Below, in pieces: positions 1 to 8,483 of a stretch of DNA of 64,000 nt; the first letter of the stretch is position 1; every line of letters starts with the position of its first letter. Origin of the DNA: Streptomyces sp. MA5143a (GTDB taxonomy: Bacteria > Actinomycetota > Actinomycetes > Streptomycetales > Streptomycetaceae); contig NZ_OLMK01000067.1 of assembly GCF_900290235.1 (NCBI RefSeq), positions 62,001 to 126,000 of the forward strand, in the 5' to 3' direction. The notes under the pieces were generated by a model. That model was not told where the DNA came from. It ran no database searches and saw only the letters and a list, made by a program, of their open reading frames with translations. Made by a program: the position numbers and the translations under genes.

Positions 1-523
1 CTTCCTGAACGTGAACGACGAGGTGGCGGGGCTCGCGAAGATCGGCCCGATACACAATCAGGCCCAGGCGGTCATGCGGGTGCTGAAGTCGCCGGAGACG
101 GCGGTGCACCTGGTGACGCTGCTGGAGGAGATGCCCGTCCAGGAGACGGCCGACGGGATCGCCGAACTGCGGGCGGCGAAGCTGCCGGTGGGGCGGATCA
201 TCGTCAACATGGTGCGGCCCGAGCTGCTGGACTTCGACGAGCTGGAGCTGGCGCGCGCGGTGCCGCGTACGGCGGTCGCCAAGTCGCTGTCCACGGCCGG
301 CCTCGGCGGCGCCCGGCGCGGCGGCAACGCCGAGCGTCTGGTGGAGCCGCTGCTCGCGCAGGCCGAGGAGTACGCCGAGCGGTACACGCTGGAGCACGAG
401 CAGCGGGGTGTCCTCGGCGAGCTGGGCCTGCCCCTGCACGAACTGCCACTGCTCGCCGAGGGCATGGACCTGGCGGGACTGTACGAACTGGCCACGGAAC
501 TGCGTCAGCAAGGGATCTCATGA
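1..523 (+). CDS. ArsA-family ATPase, C-terminal part
   Basis: The gene is cut by the left edge; the reading frame is open from base 2. The visible 173 residues are the C-terminal part of an ArsA/GET3-type P-loop ATPase: a helical stretch with IAELRAAKLPVGRIIVNMV, then VLGELGLPLHELPLLAEGMD, the usual ending of the actinobacterial short member of this pair. The Walker A motif would lie upstream of the window. Its stop overlaps the start of the next ArsA-type gene in ATGA, so the two are translationally coupled and probably form a heterodimer. No arsenite-binding cysteines are visible, and there is no arsB/arsR context, so a role in arsenic export is unlikely. The true role of these pairs next to wblA is not known to me. 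Confidence 0.85.
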   Translation, partial: FLNVNDEVAGLAKIGPIHNQAQAVMRVLKSPETAVHLVTLLEEMPVQETADGIAELRAAKLPVGRIIVNMVRPELLDFDELELARAVPRTAVAKSLSTAGLGGARRGGNAERLVEPLLAQAEEYAERYTLEHEQRGVLGELGLPLHELPLLAEGMDLAGLYELATELRQQGIS

Positions 524-1902
524 CTTCGGACCCGGCCGCCGCCCCGCACGAATCGGCCCACGCCTCCGACGGACACCGCGCGATCAACTCGATCCGGCCC
601 CTCGCGATCGACCCGCTGCTCGACGACCCCGAGACCCGCATCGTGGTGTGCTGCGGCGCGGGCGGCGTCGGCAAGACGACCACGGCGGCGGCCCTGGGGC
701 TGCGGGCCGCGGAGCGCGGCCGGAAGGTGGTCGTGCTGACCATCGACCCGGCCCGGCGGCTCGCCCAGTCGATGGGCATCGACTCGCTGGACAACACCCC
801 GCGCCGGGTGAAGGGCGTCGAGGACCGGCGAGAGGTCCCGCCCGACGGCTCCGCCGAGGACGGCGGCCGACGGGCGGGCGGCGAACTGCACGCCATGATG
901 CTCGACATGAAGCGCACGTTCGACGAGATCGTCGAGGCGCACGCGGACCCCGACCGGGCGTCGGCGATCCTGGGCAACCCCTTCTACCAGTCGCTCTCCG
1001 CCGGCTTCGCGGGCACACAGGAGTACATGGCGATGGAGAAGCTGGGCCAGCTGCGGTCCCGCGACGAGTGGGACCTGATCATCGTCGACACCCCACCGTC
1101 CCGTTCGGCGCTGGACTTCCTGGACGCCCCGAAACGGCTCGGTTCGTTCCTGGACGGCAAGCTGATCCGGGTGCTGCTGGCGCCCGCGAAGGTCGGCGGG
1201 CGGGCCGGGATGAAGTTCCTGAACGTCGGCATGTCGATGATGACGGGCGCCCTGGGCAAGCTGCTCGGCGGTCAACTACTCAAGGACGTACAGACGTTCG
1301 TGGCGGCGATGGACTCCATGTTCGGCGGTTTCCGTACCCGCGCGGACGCCACGTACAAGCTGCTCCAGGCGCCCGGTACGGCGTTCCTGGTGGTGGCCGC
1401 GCCGGAGCGGGACGCGTTGCGGGAGGCGGCGTACTTCGTGGAGCGGCTGGCCGCCGAGGACATGCCGCTGGCCGGTCTGGTGCTCAACCGCGTCCACGGC
1501 AGCGGCGCGGCCCAGCTGTCCGCCGAGCGCGCGCTCGCCGCCGCGGAAAATCTTGACGAGCCCCGCATTGTGGATCAGATGGACGGGAAAGCAGTTCGTA
1601 ACTCTCCCGACACGTCCGGCAGTTCAGAATCTCCCGCATCCACCGGCGCCCAGGACGGCTCCCCCGCCCCCGATCGCGCCGTCGAGACGTTGACCGCGGG
1701 TCTGCTCAGGCTGCACGCCGAGCGGATGCGGCTGCTCTCCCGCGAGCGGCGCACGCGTGACCGCTTCACCGCGCTGCATCCCGAGGTGGCGGTGGCCGAA
1801 GTGGCCGCGCTGCCCGGCGATGTCCACGACCTGGCTGGCCTGCGGGACATCGGGGACCGGCTCGCGACCGTACGGCCGGAACTGCCCACCACGGACGACT
1901 GA
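520..1902 (+). CDS. ArsA-family ATPase, second subunit
   Basis: A 460-residue P-loop ATPase of the ArsA/GET3 (SIMIBI) class. Walker A is GAGGVGKTTT with Lys52. It is followed by the strand VVVLTIDPARRLAQSMGID typical of the family and by the switch II region IIVDTPPSRSALDFLDAP near residue 190. The C-terminal third carries a low-complexity Ser/Pro/Asp insertion (about residues 350-390) before a helical end rich in Arg and Glu. The start ATG overlaps the stop of the upstream ArsA-like gene, so the pair is one transcription unit. The gene faces wblA and ends at a shared hairpin. Known family members bind and hydrolyse ATP to move or insert clients; the client here is unknown. It lacks the metal-binding cysteine set of true ArsA. 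Confidence 0.9.
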   Translation: MTSDPAAAPHESAHASDGHRAINSIRPLAIDPLLDDPETRIVVCCGAGGVGKTTTAAALGLRAAERGRKVVVLTIDPARRLAQSMGIDSLDNTPRRVKGVEDRREVPPDGSAEDGGRRAGGELHAMMLDMKRTFDEIVEAHADPDRASAILGNPFYQSLSAGFAGTQEYMAMEKLGQLRSRDEWDLIIVDTPPSRSALDFLDAPKRLGSFLDGKLIRVLLAPAKVGGRAGMKFLNVGMSMMTGALGKLLGGQLLKDVQTFVAAMDSMFGGFRTRADATYKLLQAPGTAFLVVAAPERDALREAAYFVERLAAEDMPLAGLVLNRVHGSGAAQLSAERALAAAENLDEPRIVDQMDGKAVRNSPDTSGSSESPASTGAQDGSPAPDRAVETLTAGLLRLHAERMRLLSRERRTRDRFTALHPEVAVAEVAALPGDVHDLAGLRDIGDRLATVRPELPTTDD

Positions 1903-2002
1903 CCCACGAACGATCAGCGTCCCTACGACTGAACGGTGTCTCGGGGCACCCGAGAGCCGGCACACCTGCCCGACGCGCCGACACCTCAAGGGCGCCCTGG
2001 AC

Positions 2003-2028
2003 GGACGGGACCCGCAAGGGTCTCGTCC
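2003..2028. terminator. Bidirectional hairpin between ArsA gene and wblA
   Basis: An 11-bp stem (one mismatch) with a GCAA tetraloop: left arm 2003-2013, loop 2014-2017, right arm 2018-2028. It lies between two convergent genes and can serve both. There is no clear T-tract, which is normal for Streptomyces terminators. Confidence 0.6.
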
Positions 2029-2029
2029 T

Positions 2030-2368
2030 CTAGCTCACCGCCGCGTAGTTCTCGTACATCTCGTCATCGTCGAGCGGCAGAATGCCGGCGCCACGCTCGT
2101 ATTCCGTGCGCGCGGTCTCGAGGAGACGGCGCCACGAGGTGACAGTCGGTCGCCTGCGCAGCAGTGCGCGGCGCTCGCGCTCCGTCATTCCTCCCCACAC
2201 GCCGAATTCGACGCGGTTGTCCAGCGCGTCCGCCAGGCACTCCGTCCGCACCGGGCATCCGGTGCACACCGCCTTGGCCCTGTTCTGCGCTGCTCCTTGA
2301 ACGAACAGTTCATCCGGATCGGTAGTGCGGCAGGCAGCCTGCGCACTCCAGTCGGTTACCCAGCCCAT
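2030..2368 (-). CDS. wblA: WhiB-like developmental regulator WblA
   Basis: A 112-residue WhiB-like protein, a DNA-binding partner of the housekeeping sigma factor that carries a [4Fe-4S] cluster. The four cluster ligands are Cys13, Cys35, Cys38 and Cys44 (C-x2-C-x5-C for the last three). The WhiB turn GVWGG lies at 56-60, followed by the basic segment ERRALLRRR. I chose ATG 2368 (MGWVTDW), preceded by GGGAGAGGAC. An in-frame start at 2425 would add 19 unlikely residues. In S. coelicolor WblA is needed for aerial development and represses antibiotic production (established knowledge). The neighbours (ArsA pair on one side, PBP on the other) match the wblA locus as I remember it, which is why I give the symbol. 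Confidence 0.92.
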   Translation of the reverse strand: MGWVTDWSAQAACRTTDPDELFVQGAAQNRAKAVCTGCPVRTECLADALDNRVEFGVWGGMTERERRALLRRRPTVTSWRRLLETARTEYERGAGILPLDDDEMYENYAAVS

Positions 2369-2775
2369 ACCGGCGCCGTCCTCTCCCGAATCGAGGCTCC
2401 CCCACGGCGGCAGCGGCATATTCACCGCCGCCAGTTGAGGACGTTACGGAAGGAGGGCACAGCGCAACACCCCCTTCGGGCCCAATCTTGAATGGCCCGA
2501 ACGGACTATGCGTAAGCGGCAGATCACCCGCGGGAGTGACCCGAGGGCATACGTGACTATCCCGACAGATCGGGACAGTTGACTTACGTCACAACGGACA
2601 CCGAATGACACACAAGGTGAATTCGGACGCAGCCCCGGAAAAAATCGGAAGAACGTCGGAACGATTCGGGCTCGCCGGACGTACTTGATACAAGGGCCAA
2701 CGGTTGTGACAGTTGAGAGCAGCTTAGGCCAAGGCCTATACGTGTGTCCGGCGAATGAGAACGTAGGCTGCCTCC
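2369..2775. promoter_or_regulatory. Long divergent upstream region of wblA and PBP
   Basis: 407 bases without a gene between divergent wblA and the PBP gene. It is less GC-rich than its surroundings, as expected of a regulatory region, with short AT-rich runs around 2580-2720. A TTGACT hexamer at 2578-2583 and a TTGTGA hexamer near 2704 could be -35 elements, but I see no convincing -10 at the right distance and do not name a start site. The size fits a long wblA leader. Confidence 0.4.
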
Positions 2776-5079
2776 ATGCCAAACAAGCGCTCGGGCGGTG
2801 GTCTGTCCTCCACGCAGCAGGCCGCCAAGTTCCTCGGTGTCAGCGTGCTCGCGGGCGCCGTCATGGCGGGCATCGCGCTGCCCGCCGTCGGTGCCCTGGG
2901 GCTGGCCGCCAAAGGGTCGGTCGAGGGATTCGACGAGCTCCCGGCCAACCTCAAGCAGCCCCCGCTGAGCCAGCGCACCACGATCCTGGACAGCAAGGGC
3001 GACCAGATCGCCAGCGTCTACTCCCGCGACCGTACGGTGGTCGATCTCAAGGAGATCTCGCCGTACATGCAGAAGGCGATCGTCGCCATCGAGGACGCGC
3101 GGTTCTACCAGCACGGCGCGATCGACCTGAAGGGCGTGCTGCGCGCACTCAACCGGAACGCGCAGGACGGCGGCGTCACCCAGGGCGCGTCCACGCTGAC
3201 GCAGCAGCTGGTGAAGAACGTGGCGGTGGAGGAGGCCGGTGACGACCCGACGAAAGTCGCCCAGGCCACCCAGCAGACCCTCGGCCGGAAGATCAACGAG
3301 CTGAAGAAGGCGATCCAGCTCGAGGAGGAACTGGGCAAGAAGAAGATCCTCGAGAACTACCTGAACATCACGTTCTTCGGTCAGCAGGCCTACGGCGTCG
3401 AGGCGGCCTCCCGCCGCTACTTCTCCAAGTCGGCCAAGGACCTGGACGTCGACGAGGCCGCGCTCCTCGCCGGCATCGTGCAGTCGCCGAGCCGCTTCGA
3501 CCCGGTGAACGACCCGCAGGAGGCCACCGAGCGGCGCAACATCGTGCTGCAGCGCATGGCCGACGTGGGCGACATCTCCCAGTCGGAGGCCGACAAGGCC
3601 AAGAAGAAGCCGCTCGGCCTGGACGTCAGCAAGCCGAAGAACGGCTGCATCACGGCCGTCAAGGGCGCCGGCTTCTTCTGCGACTACGTCCGTGAGGTCT
3701 TCCTGAACGACCCGGTCTTCGGCAAGACCAAGAAGGACCGGGCCAAGACCTGGAACCAGGGCGGCCTCACGATCCGGACGACGATGGACCCGAAGGCCCA
3801 GAAGTCCACCCAGCGGTCGATCAAGAACCACGTCTACCAGAAGGACGAGGTGGCGACCGCGGCCACCGTCGTGGAGCCCGGCACCGGCAAGATCCTCGCG
3901 ATGGGACAGTCCCGGCCGTACGGCATGGACGTCAAGCAGAACGAGACGACGATAAATCTCTCGGTCGACAAGAGCATGGGCGGCGGCGCGGGCTACCAGC
4001 CCGGTTCGACGTTCAAGCCGATCGTGGCCGCGGCGGCCCTGGAGGGCGGCATGTCCCCGGGCAAGTCGTACTCCGCGCCGTACGAGATGGAGTACCCGAG
4101 CCCGATCTCGGTGTGCGGCGGCAAGAACTGGGTGAACACGGACGGCACGAAGCTCAGCAACGAGAACACGGCCGAGGTCGGCCCGTACTCGCTGCGGAAG
4201 GCGACCGCGCTCTCGGTCAACACCTACTTCGTCCAGATGATCGCGGACATCGGCATCTGCCCGGTGACGAAGATGGCCGGGAAGATGGGCGTCGAACGGG
4301 CCGACGGAGCGAAGATGGGCCAGAACCCGTCGATCGCGCTGGGCACCCAGGAGATGTCCCCGCTGACCATGGCCAACGCGTACGCGACGTTCGCCGCGCG
4401 CGGCATGTACTGCACGCCGATCGCCATCGAGTCGATCACCCAGCGGGTCGGCGAGAAGTCGAAGTCGCTGGAGGTCCCGAAGTCGACGTGTTCCCGCGCG
4501 ATGTCGGAGAACACCGCCGACACCATCAACACCCTGCTGAAGGGTGTGGTCGAGGACGGTACGGGTACGGAGGCGGGTCTTGGCCCGAGCCGCCCGAGCG
4601 CCGGTAAGACCGGTACGACGGACGGCCGTTACGCGGCCTGGTTCGTGGGCTACACCCCGAACATGGCGGGCGCGGTCTGGGTCGGCGACCCGGCCCACGA
4701 GCGCCGCATGGTGGACATCACCATCGGCGGTGTCGACCACGACAAGGTCTTCGGTGGCAGGGTCCCGGGTCCGATCTGGCGCGACATGATGGCCGGCGCG
4801 CTGGCCGGCGAGCCCGCCCCCGGCTTCACCACCGTCCCGCTCCCCGAGGACCGTCCGCGCAACCGCGATCGCGACCGCGACGACGACAACGGGAACGGCG
4901 ACGGAAACGGCGGCGGGAACGGAGGCCGCGGGGACGACGGCTTCGTCGGCGGCACCGACGGCGGTACGTTCCCGACCCCCGAGTTCACCATCCCCGAGGG
5001 CTGGATCCAGGGCCAGACGAACGGCGGGAACAGGGGCAACGGAAACGGCGGCGGAGGCTTCGGCGGTTTCGGCGGCTGA
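2776..5079 (+). CDS. Class A penicillin-binding protein (transglycosylase/transpeptidase)
   Basis: A 767-residue bifunctional peptidoglycan synthase. The order is a short basic N-terminus, a TM anchor at about 16-42, then a GT51 glycosyltransferase domain with catalytic Glu106 in AIEDARFYQHG and the TLTQQLVKN motif. The transpeptidase domain follows, with nucleophile Ser411 in PGSTFKP, SVN at about 480 and KTGTTDGR with Lys611. The last ~75 residues are a low-complexity tail of Asp/Arg then Gly/Asn, common in actinomycete PBPs. The enzyme polymerises and cross-links peptidoglycan on the outer face of the membrane. ATG 2776 is the natural start. It is divergent from wblA and ends at a 19-bp hairpin. 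Confidence 0.95.
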   Translation: MPNKRSGGGLSSTQQAAKFLGVSVLAGAVMAGIALPAVGALGLAAKGSVEGFDELPANLKQPPLSQRTTILDSKGDQIASVYSRDRTVVDLKEISPYMQKAIVAIEDARFYQHGAIDLKGVLRALNRNAQDGGVTQGASTLTQQLVKNVAVEEAGDDPTKVAQATQQTLGRKINELKKAIQLEEELGKKKILENYLNITFFGQQAYGVEAASRRYFSKSAKDLDVDEAALLAGIVQSPSRFDPVNDPQEATERRNIVLQRMADVGDISQSEADKAKKKPLGLDVSKPKNGCITAVKGAGFFCDYVREVFLNDPVFGKTKKDRAKTWNQGGLTIRTTMDPKAQKSTQRSIKNHVYQKDEVATAATVVEPGTGKILAMGQSRPYGMDVKQNETTINLSVDKSMGGGAGYQPGSTFKPIVAAAALEGGMSPGKSYSAPYEMEYPSPISVCGGKNWVNTDGTKLSNENTAEVGPYSLRKATALSVNTYFVQMIADIGICPVTKMAGKMGVERADGAKMGQNPSIALGTQEMSPLTMANAYATFAARGMYCTPIAIESITQRVGEKSKSLEVPKSTCSRAMSENTADTINTLLKGVVEDGTGTEAGLGPSRPSAGKTGTTDGRYAAWFVGYTPNMAGAVWVGDPAHERRMVDITIGGVDHDKVFGGRVPGPIWRDMMAGALAGEPAPGFTTVPLPEDRPRNRDRDRDDDNGNGDGNGGGNGGRGDDGFVGGTDGGTFPTPEFTIPEGWIQGQTNGGNRGNGNGGGGFGGFGG

Positions 5080-5121
5080 GTTCCTCGGTCGGGGCCGACG
5101 GGCCCCGGGCAGCTGTGGATA

Positions 5122-5164
5122 CGGCGGTGGGGCGCCCCTTCTGGGAAGGGGCGCCCCACCGCCG
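5122..5164. terminator. Strong hairpin after PBP gene
   Basis: A perfect 19-bp GC-rich stem (5122-5140 with 5146-5164) and a 5-base loop, starting 43 bases after the PBP stop. It most likely ends the PBP transcript. Confidence 0.75.
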
Positions 5165-5346
5165 TACGGCTGGCGTGACCGCCGCTCCGCCGCTCGGAGG
5201 AACGGCCGCGCGGGGCCCGGACAGCCCGGGGCCCGGAGCTCCGGAGGGCTCACCGTTCGAGGTGTGAAGAGCTGAGGCCAGGCTCGGAGACACAGCCAGT
5301 CGGGGGCTGGAGGCCCCGAAGGACTCGGGGCATGGCTCAAAGGCCC

Positions 5347-5371
5347 AGCCGCTCGAGTGGCCCGAGCGGCT
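5347..5371. terminator. Hairpin downstream of YqeY-like gene
   Basis: A 9-bp perfect stem (5347-5355 with 5363-5371) with a 7-base loop. It lies 23 bases beyond the stop of the leftward YqeY-like gene. The rest of the 5080-5393 gap, apart from the PBP terminator, shows no gene. Confidence 0.5.
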
Positions 5372-5393
5372 GGAGCGGCCGGAGTGCTCCTGC

Positions 5394-5858
5394 TCAGCCC
5401 GCGAGTTGCTGCTTGACGATCGCGGCGACGCGGCCACCCTCGGCGAGACCGGCCACCTTCGGGTTGACGATCTTCATGACCTGACCCATCGCGCGGGGGC
5501 CCTCGGCGCCGGCCGCCTTCGCCTCCTCGACGGCCTGGACGACGATCTGCTGAAGCTCCTCGTCGGAGAGCTGCTTGGGCAGGTACTCGGCGAGGATCTC
5601 GCCCTCCGCCTTCTCCCGCTCCGCCGACTCGGCGCGACCACCCTGGGCGAACGCGTCCGCGGCCTCGCGGCGCTTCTTGGCCTCCTTGGTGATCACCTTG
5701 AGGACCTCGTCGTCGGAGAGCTCGCGCTTCTCCTTACCGGCGACCTCCTCCTTGGTGATCGCGGTGAGCGTCAGCCGCAGCGTCGAGGAGCGGAGCTCGT
5801 CGCGCTCCTTGATCGCGGCGTTGAGGTCTTCCTGCAGCTTCGACTTGAGCGTGGTCAT
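5394..5858 (-). CDS. YqeY / GatB-like domain protein
   Basis: A 154-residue all-helical protein of the YqeY family (related to the tail domain of the GatB amidotransferase subunit). The N-terminus MTTLKSKLQEDLNAAIKERD, the central ITKEAKKRREAADAF and the end MGQVMKIVNPKVAGLAEGG are typical of the whole family, which is about 150 residues long. ATG 5858 gives the normal start; the open frame runs further upstream but that extension is non-coding in character. The role is poorly defined; a link to tRNA or amidation is suggested only by the shared fold. It is divergent from the metallophosphoesterase. Confidence 0.9.
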   Translation of the reverse strand: MTTLKSKLQEDLNAAIKERDELRSSTLRLTLTAITKEEVAGKEKRELSDDEVLKVITKEAKKRREAADAFAQGGRAESAEREKAEGEILAEYLPKQLSDEELQQIVVQAVEEAKAAGAEGPRAMGQVMKIVNPKVAGLAEGGRVAAIVKQQLAG

Positions 5859-5966
5859 GCGGTTGATTGTCGCAGGTGTGGTGCGGGAGGCGCGCCTTGA
5901 TTTCGCTGGTGTGTGCGGAACGAGGGCGGTTCGGGAAAGCGGTTCGGGAGGGCGGGCCGGAGTCGG

Positions 5967-6018
5967 TTGTCCACAGGCCGAGTTGGCGATCGGTGAGACC
6001 GCGGCACGGTTGTCCACA
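5967..6018. promoter_or_regulatory. Two consensus DnaA boxes
   Basis: Two exact TTGTCCACA nonamers at 5967-5975 and 6010-6018, same orientation, 43 bases apart, both followed by GG. They lie in the divergent promoter region between the YqeY-like gene and the metallophosphoesterase, the second only 41 bases before the latter's start. TTGTCCACA is the Streptomyces DnaA-box consensus. Whether DnaA binds here is inference. Confidence 0.5.
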
Positions 6019-6058
6019 GGCTGCGCGGCGCCGCGCCGGGGTCTGACACGATGGACGC

Positions 6059-6988
6059 ATGCGAGCGCGTTACGGAGTACCTCTGGGGATCGCGGCGGCC
6101 GGTGCCGCCGGTGTGTTGTACGCGGCGGGTTTCGAGGCCCGTTCGTTCCGGCTGCGGCGGGTGACGGTGCCGGTGCTGCCACCGGGCATGCGACCGCTGC
6201 GCATACTCCAGGTCTCCGACATCCACATGGTGAGCGGGCAGCGCAAGAAGCAGCGCTGGCTGCGTTCCCTGGCCGGGCTGCGCCCCGATTTCGTGATCAA
6301 CACGGGGGACAACCTGTCGGACACCGAGGGCGTCCCGGAGGTGCTGGACGCGCTGGGCCCGCTGATGGAGTTCCCGGGCGCGTATGTCTTCGGGTCGAAC
6401 GACTACTACGGCCCCAAGCTGCGCAACCCCGCGCGGTACCTGATGGAGAAGGCGCAGGGCCGCCACGGTCTGAACGGCAACAAGCCGGCGGTCGGCGCGA
6501 TCCACAACCCGTGGGAGGACCTGCGGGACGGCTTCGACGGCGCGGGCTGGCTCAACCTCACGAACACCCGCGGCACACTGAAGATCGAGGGCATGTCGGT
6601 GGAGCTCACCGGCCTGGACGACCCGCACATCAAGCGGGACCGCTACGACCGGGTCGCCGGTGGCCCCTCCGAGTCGGCCGACCTCTCCCTCGGCGTGGTC
6701 CACGCGCCGTACCTGCGGTCGCTGGACGCGTTCACCGCCGACGGCTACCCCTTGATCCTGGCCGGCCACACCCACGGCGGACAGCTCTGCATCCCCTTCT
6801 ACGGGGCGCTCGTCACCAACTGCGACCTGGACACGGACCGCGTCAAGGGCCTCTCCACGCACACGATCGGCGACCACACGGCCTACATGCACGTCTCCGC
6901 GGGCTGCGGCACCAACCGCTACACCCCGGTCCGCTTCGCCTGCCCACCGGAGGCGTCGCTGCTCACGTTGGTGGGGAGGGACGGGTAG
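6059..6988 (+). CDS. Membrane-anchored metallophosphoesterase
   Basis: A 309-residue calcineurin-like phosphoesterase. A hydrophobic N-terminal segment (about 6-24) is a signal anchor. The dinuclear metal motifs follow in order: SDIH (Asp54, His56), TGDN near 82, GSND near 116 and GHTHGG near 240. The order and spacing match the YkuE/YaeI branch, which acts at the membrane on phospholipid-type phosphodiesters or monoesters; the substrate here is unknown. Start ATG 6059 opens directly with the anchor. Two DnaA-box nonamers precede it. The 284 bases downstream contain a short tandem repeat and no gene. Confidence 0.9.
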   Translation: MRARYGVPLGIAAAGAAGVLYAAGFEARSFRLRRVTVPVLPPGMRPLRILQVSDIHMVSGQRKKQRWLRSLAGLRPDFVINTGDNLSDTEGVPEVLDALGPLMEFPGAYVFGSNDYYGPKLRNPARYLMEKAQGRHGLNGNKPAVGAIHNPWEDLRDGFDGAGWLNLTNTRGTLKIEGMSVELTGLDDPHIKRDRYDRVAGGPSESADLSLGVVHAPYLRSLDAFTADGYPLILAGHTHGGQLCIPFYGALVTNCDLDTDRVKGLSTHTIGDHTAYMHVSAGCGTNRYTPVRFACPPEASLLTLVGRDG

Positions 6989-7069
6989 GGCGGCCGATCG
7001 GCCATCGGCTGGTAAGGGGGAGCGCGCCACGACCACTGCCCGCTGACCACCGCCCCCTGGTCGCTGCCC

Positions 7070-7203
7070 CCTGGCCTCGGGCCCCTGACCCCTGGCCACG
7101 GGCCGCTGGCCTCGGGCCGCTGGCCCCTGGCCTCGGGCGTCGGGCCGCTGGCCTCGGGCCGCTGGCCTCGGGCCGCTGGCCTCGGGCCGCTGGCCTCGGG
7201 CCT
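7070..7203. repeat. 14-bp tandem repeat
   Basis: Four perfect copies of the 14-mer GGGCCGCTGGCCTC at 7142-7197, preceded back to about 7070 by degenerate copies of the same unit (GCCCCTGGCCTCG-like). It is intergenic, between the metallophosphoesterase and the Pr6Pr gene. Nothing else is visible in the 6989-7271 gap. Confidence 0.85.
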
Positions 7204-7271
7204 CAGGTCCTCTGACACCCATACGGGTCGCCCGAATCGCCCGGTATGTCGGCGCGGCCTAGCGTGATCGC

Positions 7272-8105
7272 ATGACCGCACCGATACCCAGGGACATCCC
7301 AGACCTGCCCGCGATCTCGGGCATCCCCGCACCGGTGACGTCCATCGTGCCCGCGACGGCAGTGGTGGCACCGACTCGACGCCGGGTGGCGGCAGCGTTC
7401 CGCGCCCTGGTGGCGCTGACTGCGGCCCTGACCGTGCTGATCGAGATGGTCGCGGGCAGCCCCCTGCGTGTCCTCAGCCATTTCTCCGTCCAGTGCACGG
7501 TGCTGGTGGCGCTGGCCTTCGCCGCCTCGTCCCGCCGCGCGTGGGCGGCGCGCCGCCCGCTGTCGCCGCTGGTGACGGGGGGCACGGTCCTGTACGTCAT
7601 GGTCGCGGCCCTGGTGTACCACCTGGTCCTGATGCGGGACGCGACGCCCTTCTCGATGACGATGACGTCGACGGGGGCTCCGGTGACACCGACGGGGTGG
7701 CACGCCCTGACGAACCCGGCGTTCCACACGGTGATCCCGGCGGCGGTGGTGGCGGACTGGCTGCTCCTGACCCGCCCGGCGGCCCTGCGGCTGGGCCACA
7801 CCATGGTCTGGACGCTCTACCCGATGGCGTTCCTGGCGTTCACGCTGGGCCGCGCGGCGCTGCTGACCCCCGACTGGCCGACGCCGTACCTCTACCCGTT
7901 CCTGGACGTCGACCGGCACGGCTACAAGAGCGTCCTCGGAAACGCCCTGCTCATGGGCCTCGCCCTCTACGCCCTCGGCCTCGTCCTGGTCGCCGTCGAC
8001 CACCTCCGCCCCGACCTCGTCCGCCCCCGCCGAGGCCGCCCGGGGCGCCATGACCGCCGCCCCGAAAACCGGATTTCGTCTCCAGCCCCCGGTGGGCTAA
8101 AGTAA
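7272..8105 (+). CDS. Pr6Pr family integral membrane protein
   Basis: A 277-residue protein with about six hydrophobic helices (first at about 45-63, then 72-86, 100-118, 150-167, 178-195 and 222-244). The conserved features are HFSVQCTVLV, a Trp/His pair after TM3, LYPMAFLAFTLGR and WPTPYLYPFLD; I recognise these as the Pr6Pr (FAR-17a/AIG1-like) membrane family. It has no assigned function in bacteria; eukaryotic relatives hydrolyse fatty-acid esters of hydroxy fatty acids with a Thr/His pair. The N-terminal ~35 residues are Pro-rich and cytoplasmic. ATG 7272 is close to the first possible start. tRNA-Pro follows after 29 bases. Confidence 0.8.
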   Translation: MTAPIPRDIPDLPAISGIPAPVTSIVPATAVVAPTRRRVAAAFRALVALTAALTVLIEMVAGSPLRVLSHFSVQCTVLVALAFAASSRRAWAARRPLSPLVTGGTVLYVMVAALVYHLVLMRDATPFSMTMTSTGAPVTPTGWHALTNPAFHTVIPAAVVADWLLLTRPAALRLGHTMVWTLYPMAFLAFTLGRAALLTPDWPTPYLYPFLDVDRHGYKSVLGNALLMGLALYALGLVLVAVDHLRPDLVRPRRGRPGRHDRRPENRISSPAPGGLK

Positions 8106-8134
8106 ACGACGTCGCCGCGACAAGCAGCGGCAAT

Positions 8135-8208
8135 CGGGGTGTAGCGCAGCTTGGCAGCGCGCTTCGTTCGGGACGAAGAGGTCGTGGGTTCAAATCCCGC
8201 CACCCCGA
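8135..8208 (+). tRNA. tRNA-Pro (CGG)
   Basis: A full cloverleaf can be folded: acceptor CGGGGTG with CACCCCG, D arm GCGC/GCGC, anticodon stem CTTCG/CGAAG around the loop TTCGGGA (anticodon CGG, reads CCG), a T arm GTGGG/CCCGC with loop TTCAAAT, and discriminator A. CCA is not encoded. A strong terminator follows 19 bases later. Confidence 0.95.
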
Positions 8209-8227
8209 CAGCTGAGTAGCAGGCCAG

Positions 8228-8256
8228 AGGGCCCTTACCGGATCGGTAAGGGCCCT
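8228..8256 (+). terminator. Terminator after tRNA-Pro
   Basis: A perfect 12-bp stem (8228-8239 with 8245-8256), 5-base loop, followed by TTT. It ends the tRNA transcript. Confidence 0.85.
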
Positions 8257-8483
8257 TTGGCGTGCGGTGTTTCCACTGGAGGAGTGTCGGTTTCGTCCGG
8301 GGTGGCTGGCTCAGGCGGCGGATTCGGTGGGCGCTGCTCAGCCGTTCCGGGCTCTCTGCCCTGGTGATGACTCGGTCGTGATCACGGTGGTCATAATGGC
8401 GTCGCGGGCCGCAGCACCGCTGGTGACTGGCTTGGTGTTATGGCGGCGTGTGCCTCGGAGGCGGGTAAAGGGGAGGAGGCGCT

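Noticed and set aside
1..1902. Arsenic resistance operon
   Set aside because: The ATPases look like ArsA, but metal-binding cysteines and arsB/arsR/arsC neighbours are absent.
2374..2425. Longer start for wblA at 2425
   Set aside because: The extra 19 residues are not typical of the family, and ATG 2368 has a good ribosome site.
2584..5340. A 918-codon minus-strand frame
   Set aside because: It is antisense to the intact PBP gene and shows no family motif.
7070..7203. Possible CRISPR array
   Set aside because: The units are head-to-tail 14-mers without spacers, and no cas gene is present.
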